Origin: Prostheceraeus crozeri
Taxonomy: Eukaryota > Platyhelminthes > Polycladida > Euryleptidae
Reading direction: 5' to 3'
NCBI GenBank assembly: GCA_907163375.1
Contig: CAJQUW010004574.1
Coordinates: 1 to 64,000, forward strand
DNA: 64,000 nt
Shown: positions 60,792 to 64,000 of the stretch, in pieces
Layout of the letters: each line of letters begins with the position of its first letter
Position numbering within the stretch: position 1 is the first letter of the stretch
Position numbers and translations under genes: made by a program
Notes under the pieces: model-generated
Seen by the model: the letters and a program-made list of their open reading frames with translations, nothing else
The model's database searches: none
What the model was told of the DNA's origin: nothing

Positions 60792-61003
60792 AATAGGACA
60801 ATATGCTGTCGATATCACTTACAGATGACTTCTGCCTTCACTCGCATTCCTTTTGAACCGTCAGCGTGGCCTAGTGAAGAAGGTGCGAGCTCGTCTCCAC
60901 CACGGACTTCGGTTCGATTCCTAGGTCAGGCGAGTGCGGTCGGGGAATCAAGGGTGTTGGTGTCTTGTATTGACTTAATAGCTGTCATTTTCTTTCGATA
61001 TTC
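60792..61003 (+). mobile_element. tRNA-like SINE-type unit 3, 3'-shortened
   Basis: The unit has the same head, A box (GTGGCCTAGTGA, 60866-60877) and perfect B box (GGTTCGATTCC, 60911-60921). The tail stops after TTCGATATTCA and runs straight into the right 12-bp direct repeat. The junction with the Crypton-like element restores AATAATAGG, as at the junction hit by the Tc1-like element. Confidence 0.78.
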
Positions 61004-61015
61004 AATGAGTGGATT
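61004..61015. repeat. Right 12-bp direct repeat of the composite tRNA-like array
   Basis: AATGAGTGGATT, identical to 55896-55907. It marks the right edge of the 5.1-kb composite. Confidence 0.65.
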
Positions 61016-61619
61016 ATGCGACATAAGCATGTTTCAGGTAGTGTTTAGCAACAGTAATCAAATCCCAGTAATCAGGTTTCAGTTTGTTATCGTTTAGTGT
61101 GCCTAATGATTTTTTTGAAATTGTTTAGATATTACTTCATTTGAAAATACTCAATATACGTAAATTTAAAAAAAACATGACTATAAGCTAGTTAGTGTGC
61201 TTGGTCGGGCGACATCTTGGTCTAGAGGTCGAGCCCTGAAAGTGTTGTAAGAACTGTCGCTTTATAGCATGTCATTCTGATACTGTGCTGCCTTCTACAT
61301 CAAATCTTCTTATTAGTGCTAAACGCAACACTGTAATTTATTGATTTAATCGAACTATGCGAAATAGATCTAATGATGTCTACCAGCTGACTAGCGTGAG
61401 CCTTTTGAAAATCGCTTTCTTAATATTGGATATCCTCTCAAGTTTGTCATCAATTCTAACAGCATTTTGGAGAGGAAATAGGTATTACTGAAAGTAGTGA
61501 TAGACTGCGCCGGATTTTTCATTTTCAAGGAGAGAAAATGAAATGCAAAACTGTTGAGTTGCTTCGCAGGAACATGTTAGAATTTCCCATGAACATAGAC
61601 CATTTCATCATGAATTGCA
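61016..61619. other. No recognisable gene
   Basis: AT-rich. A short piece at 61119-61150 (ATATTACTTCATTTGAAAAT) resembles the dispersed repeat at 36.9 and 40.0 kb. Confidence 0.4.
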
Positions 61620-61985
61620 AAAATTGTTAAGCTTGTCAATGTGTATCACATCCCAAAAAGTGTAGTGTTAAATTTTGTTTGTATAAAATTACTTGTCATA
61701 GATGTAGTATATTTTATATCGGTGAATCGGCACGTAGAATACATTCTCGTGTTAAAGAACATTCAACTGCATACAAGGACAGTTTTGCTGCATTTCAGCA
61801 CTTGAAAGGTTACGACTGCAAGCATGAAGTGGAATATTATTCATAGAAAGCTAAAGTTTACCAGTAACCATCGTTCAGTGGAAGCCGCCGAGATTTCTAT
61901 TCAAGATCCACAAATACATGCTCATTTCGTGTGTTGAAAGACACTTTGCTTGACACGCAGGCTCACGCCGAATATTTGGGTTAGT
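61620..61985 (+). pseudogene. GIY-YIG endonuclease fragment of a third Penelope-like element
   Basis: The plus-strand frame reads HPKKCSVKFCLYKITCHRCS, then IFYIGESARRIHSRVKEHST and FAAFQHLK. This is the core of a retroelement GIY-YIG domain: cysteine pair, YIG, Arg, and a KEH helix. After a stop and a frame change, NHRSVEAAEISIQDPQIH continues it, where the family has the catalytic-type Glu and the short final helix. The 5' part including the reverse transcriptase is missing. It differs from the other two Penelope-like fragments in sequence, so the window holds at least three subfamilies. Confidence 0.82.
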
Positions 61986-63732
61986 ATATTCAATTTTTCC
62001 TTTTATCATTGTTTTCAATAAAACGGTCGAAAAATACGGATATTTTCTTTCATACTTTTCCGGGCCGATTGCTTAAAAAGGAGGTTGTCATGGAAAGTCA
62101 GCTTTTTGGAAATAAGATCAACACCCTTCACTCTATCAAGTCATATACTACATGATATACATAAATCATGATTGAGTTGGCTTACCAAAAATACTTAAAA
62201 TTATGCTTATATGTAATTGGAAAATCAAAATGCAATCATAAAGTCACTACAAATAACAAATTTGACAGTCGTTTGAAGGAAATAACAGCTTCATAAATCC
62301 AATCAATTTTCAATTTTATTATGAATTGAAGTTTTCAATTTTTAAGAGTAATTTTTTTACTTTTAATATGCTTCTTGGAAACCTTTGATAACTACTGCTT
62401 TTACAGATTTGAAATTAACATCAATTACACAGAAAAGTGCAACTGAATCACAGCAATTTCAACATAAATTTATCAATAAAAACCACATTGCTCCCTTGTG
62501 ATTTCTCTAAACCATAGACAGTGAGTAACAGTCAATTAAAGATAAATGACTTGTAAACGTTTATTAACTATCAACGTGTTTGTTCACGTCGAATGATTTC
62601 ACTCCCTAATAATAATTTTATGAAATTTATTCTAATTTAATGATGTTGTTTGAAGAAAATTAAGCAAACTGGTTGTAGGCGGAAGTTTAATGTCTGACAA
62701 ATTGTGCTAATTTTCTAACTTTTATTTGAACGTGAAATTATCCATGTATTTTCAATATTACAGCTTTCTCTTGACAATTTCTATCATTTGAGTTAAATTT
62801 CTCAGACTACTCTTTCATTTCAAGATTATGATGCCTCATGAATCTTAAATATTTTCGTTTAGAAATACAATGATAGTTTGTGAGTTGGTTAATGAATGCC
62901 TAAGAAATATAGGACACACTTTTTAAATGCACCGTTGGTTGTGTACACAATCCAAATTATATGAAGAGATTCCCAACAAAGTTCAAAGTGAAATAATCGT
63001 TCCTTCTGGAAATCATAAATTTCAAATTTCATAAGGCAATATGCATCATTTGTAGCACTTTTTACTTTGAAGCATTTTCATTTAATTATTCAAAACATAG
63101 CATTCATACTTCGTATTCTGTATTGGGAGATACGCGAATCGATTGAAATTTGATTTAATTAAGGTGTCAGCTCTTCATAAACACCTTCGCATGCATAAAA
63201 ATCTACATATTGTCTAAAAGACAATGAAACAGTCTACATTTCTTTCAGAAATATTTCATGTTTTTTTTAAATTTCGAAAATCTTGATGTCTGCATATCTT
63301 CGAAAGATGTTCTTCGGATTTCACGATGGTATTTCAGGAGCTAACTCGCCATCGGAATCTATGCAATCTATGACCTCTAAAAGTGAATACTATACAATGA
63401 AATAAAAATTTGTCTATGCTATGCGATTTGGAGTGTGATGTAACAATTAAATAATTTGCTGTTGTTACATTACCTACTTAGACACTGATGGTAAAGGTAA
63501 ATTTGCTCTGAAATTATGAAATCGAACATTCTGCCTCGGCTATAAAAAGTCTTATTTTTGCCTTTAATGGCGCACTATGCTGCATTATGTATTATAATAA
63601 TGTTAGCTCAAAATAAATATAATTCACGCTTTTTGACGGGGAGTGGTTCATCATAGGTGTTGAAGGAAAGAAATAAAATGCACTCCCTGTGATTTATCCG
63701 TTAAAGTTTATTGCTAAATATAAATACAGGAG
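61986..63732. other. No recognisable gene
   Basis: AT-rich DNA without recognisable coding or repeat structure. The right end may be the 3' tail region of the motif that follows, on the minus strand. Confidence 0.4.
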
Positions 63733-63770
63733 ACAGACGTTTCGCGACACAGTCGCGCCTCAGTGTCCGG
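63733..63770 (-). ncRNA. Hammerhead-like Penelope-type 3' motif
   Basis: On the minus strand CTGAGGC is followed by a five-pair stem (GCGAC-TGT-GTCGC), then GAAACGTCTG. The box-stem-GAAAC order equals the motif at 52503-52540 and the hammerhead layout known from Penelope-like elements, with a one- to two-base departure in the first box. No endonuclease frame is recognisable before the window ends. Confidence 0.45.
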
Positions 63771-64000
63771 TCAAACTCGTTCAGAATATGCAGCCTTTAT
63801 CATTGACATTAATGAGTGCGGCGTTCACTATAAATTTCATTCATTGTAGCTTGCTTTTTGCCCCTTATCTACACGATTCAGACTGATGTCAGAAGTGACA
63901 GTAATTGACTATAATTAGCGCTCTTCCATGCTATTTCTATGATATGAATATATATCCCCATTGACGAAAGTTAGAACAAGATTAACCAATGAGAGGCGCT
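63771..64000. other. No recognisable gene (window edge)
   Basis: This part may contain the decayed upstream part, on the minus strand, of the Penelope-type element, but no motif could be read. Confidence 0.3.

Noticed and set aside
1-64000. LTR retroelements, virus-derived genes, Polinton-type genes, CRISPR arrays, rRNA
   Set aside because: Looked for protease, integrase, capsid, envelope and polymerase motifs, paired long direct repeats and regular spacer arrays; none could be recognised.

Overview
The window looks like a gene-poor, AT-rich stretch of an animal nuclear genome. It holds no operons and no long open reading frames. What can be recognised is almost entirely transposable-element debris plus one convincing host coding exon. 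Three points suggest a marine invertebrate, perhaps a deuterostome such as an echinoderm or hemichordate: the strong excess of the palindrome TAGGCCTA, the coexistence of Penelope-like, RTE-like, CR1/Jockey-like, Tc1-like, hAT-like and Crypton-like elements, and the receptor-tail exon. That placement is inference, not proof.

Layout. 1-12 kb: mostly unrecognised AT-rich DNA, with small foldback repeats (2.3 and 3.6 kb), an old LINE reverse-transcriptase remnant (4.7-5.5 kb), and a 772-bp TA-flanked non-autonomous element packed with CTCATGA words (6.0-6.8 kb). 12-14.5 kb: a Penelope-like GIY-YIG endonuclease fragment, then a single-pass membrane protein exon with a tyrosine-motif tail (13.34-13.94 kb), then a 400-bp CT-rich satellite. 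15-26 kb: the first two copies of a non-autonomous family with CACAGAATT ends and 8-bp target duplications, a hAT-like element, a 5'-truncated RTE-like LINE with its target duplication, and a foldback element with 70-bp inverted ends. 29-34 kb: a 400-bp palindrome, a near-complete Tc1-like element, and an internally deleted element of a second Tc1-like family. 36-43 kb: the inverted copy of the CACAGAATT family, dispersed and inverted repeats, a LINE fragment and a hAT-like element. 50-54 kb: a LINE 3' end and a Penelope-like fragment whose 3' end is duplicated in inverted orientation.

55.9-61.0 kb is the most unusual part. A tRNA-like (pol III A and B box) repeat of about 320 bp is present as an inverted copy followed by direct tandem units. 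One unit junction is interrupted by a full-length Tc1-like element. The next is interrupted by a 2.57-kb Crypton/KIAA1958-like recombinase element that carries 14-bp inverted repeats and palindromic subterminal repeats. The whole 5.1-kb composite is flanked by a 12-bp direct repeat, as if the array arrived in one insertion event and was then invaded twice. A third Penelope-like endonuclease fragment follows at 61.6 kb, and a Penelope-type 3' motif lies near the right edge.

No LTR retroelement, virus-derived gene, CRISPR array, rRNA gene or canonical tRNA gene was recognised. Element assignments rest on protein motifs, inverted termini and target duplications read by eye. No database search was made.
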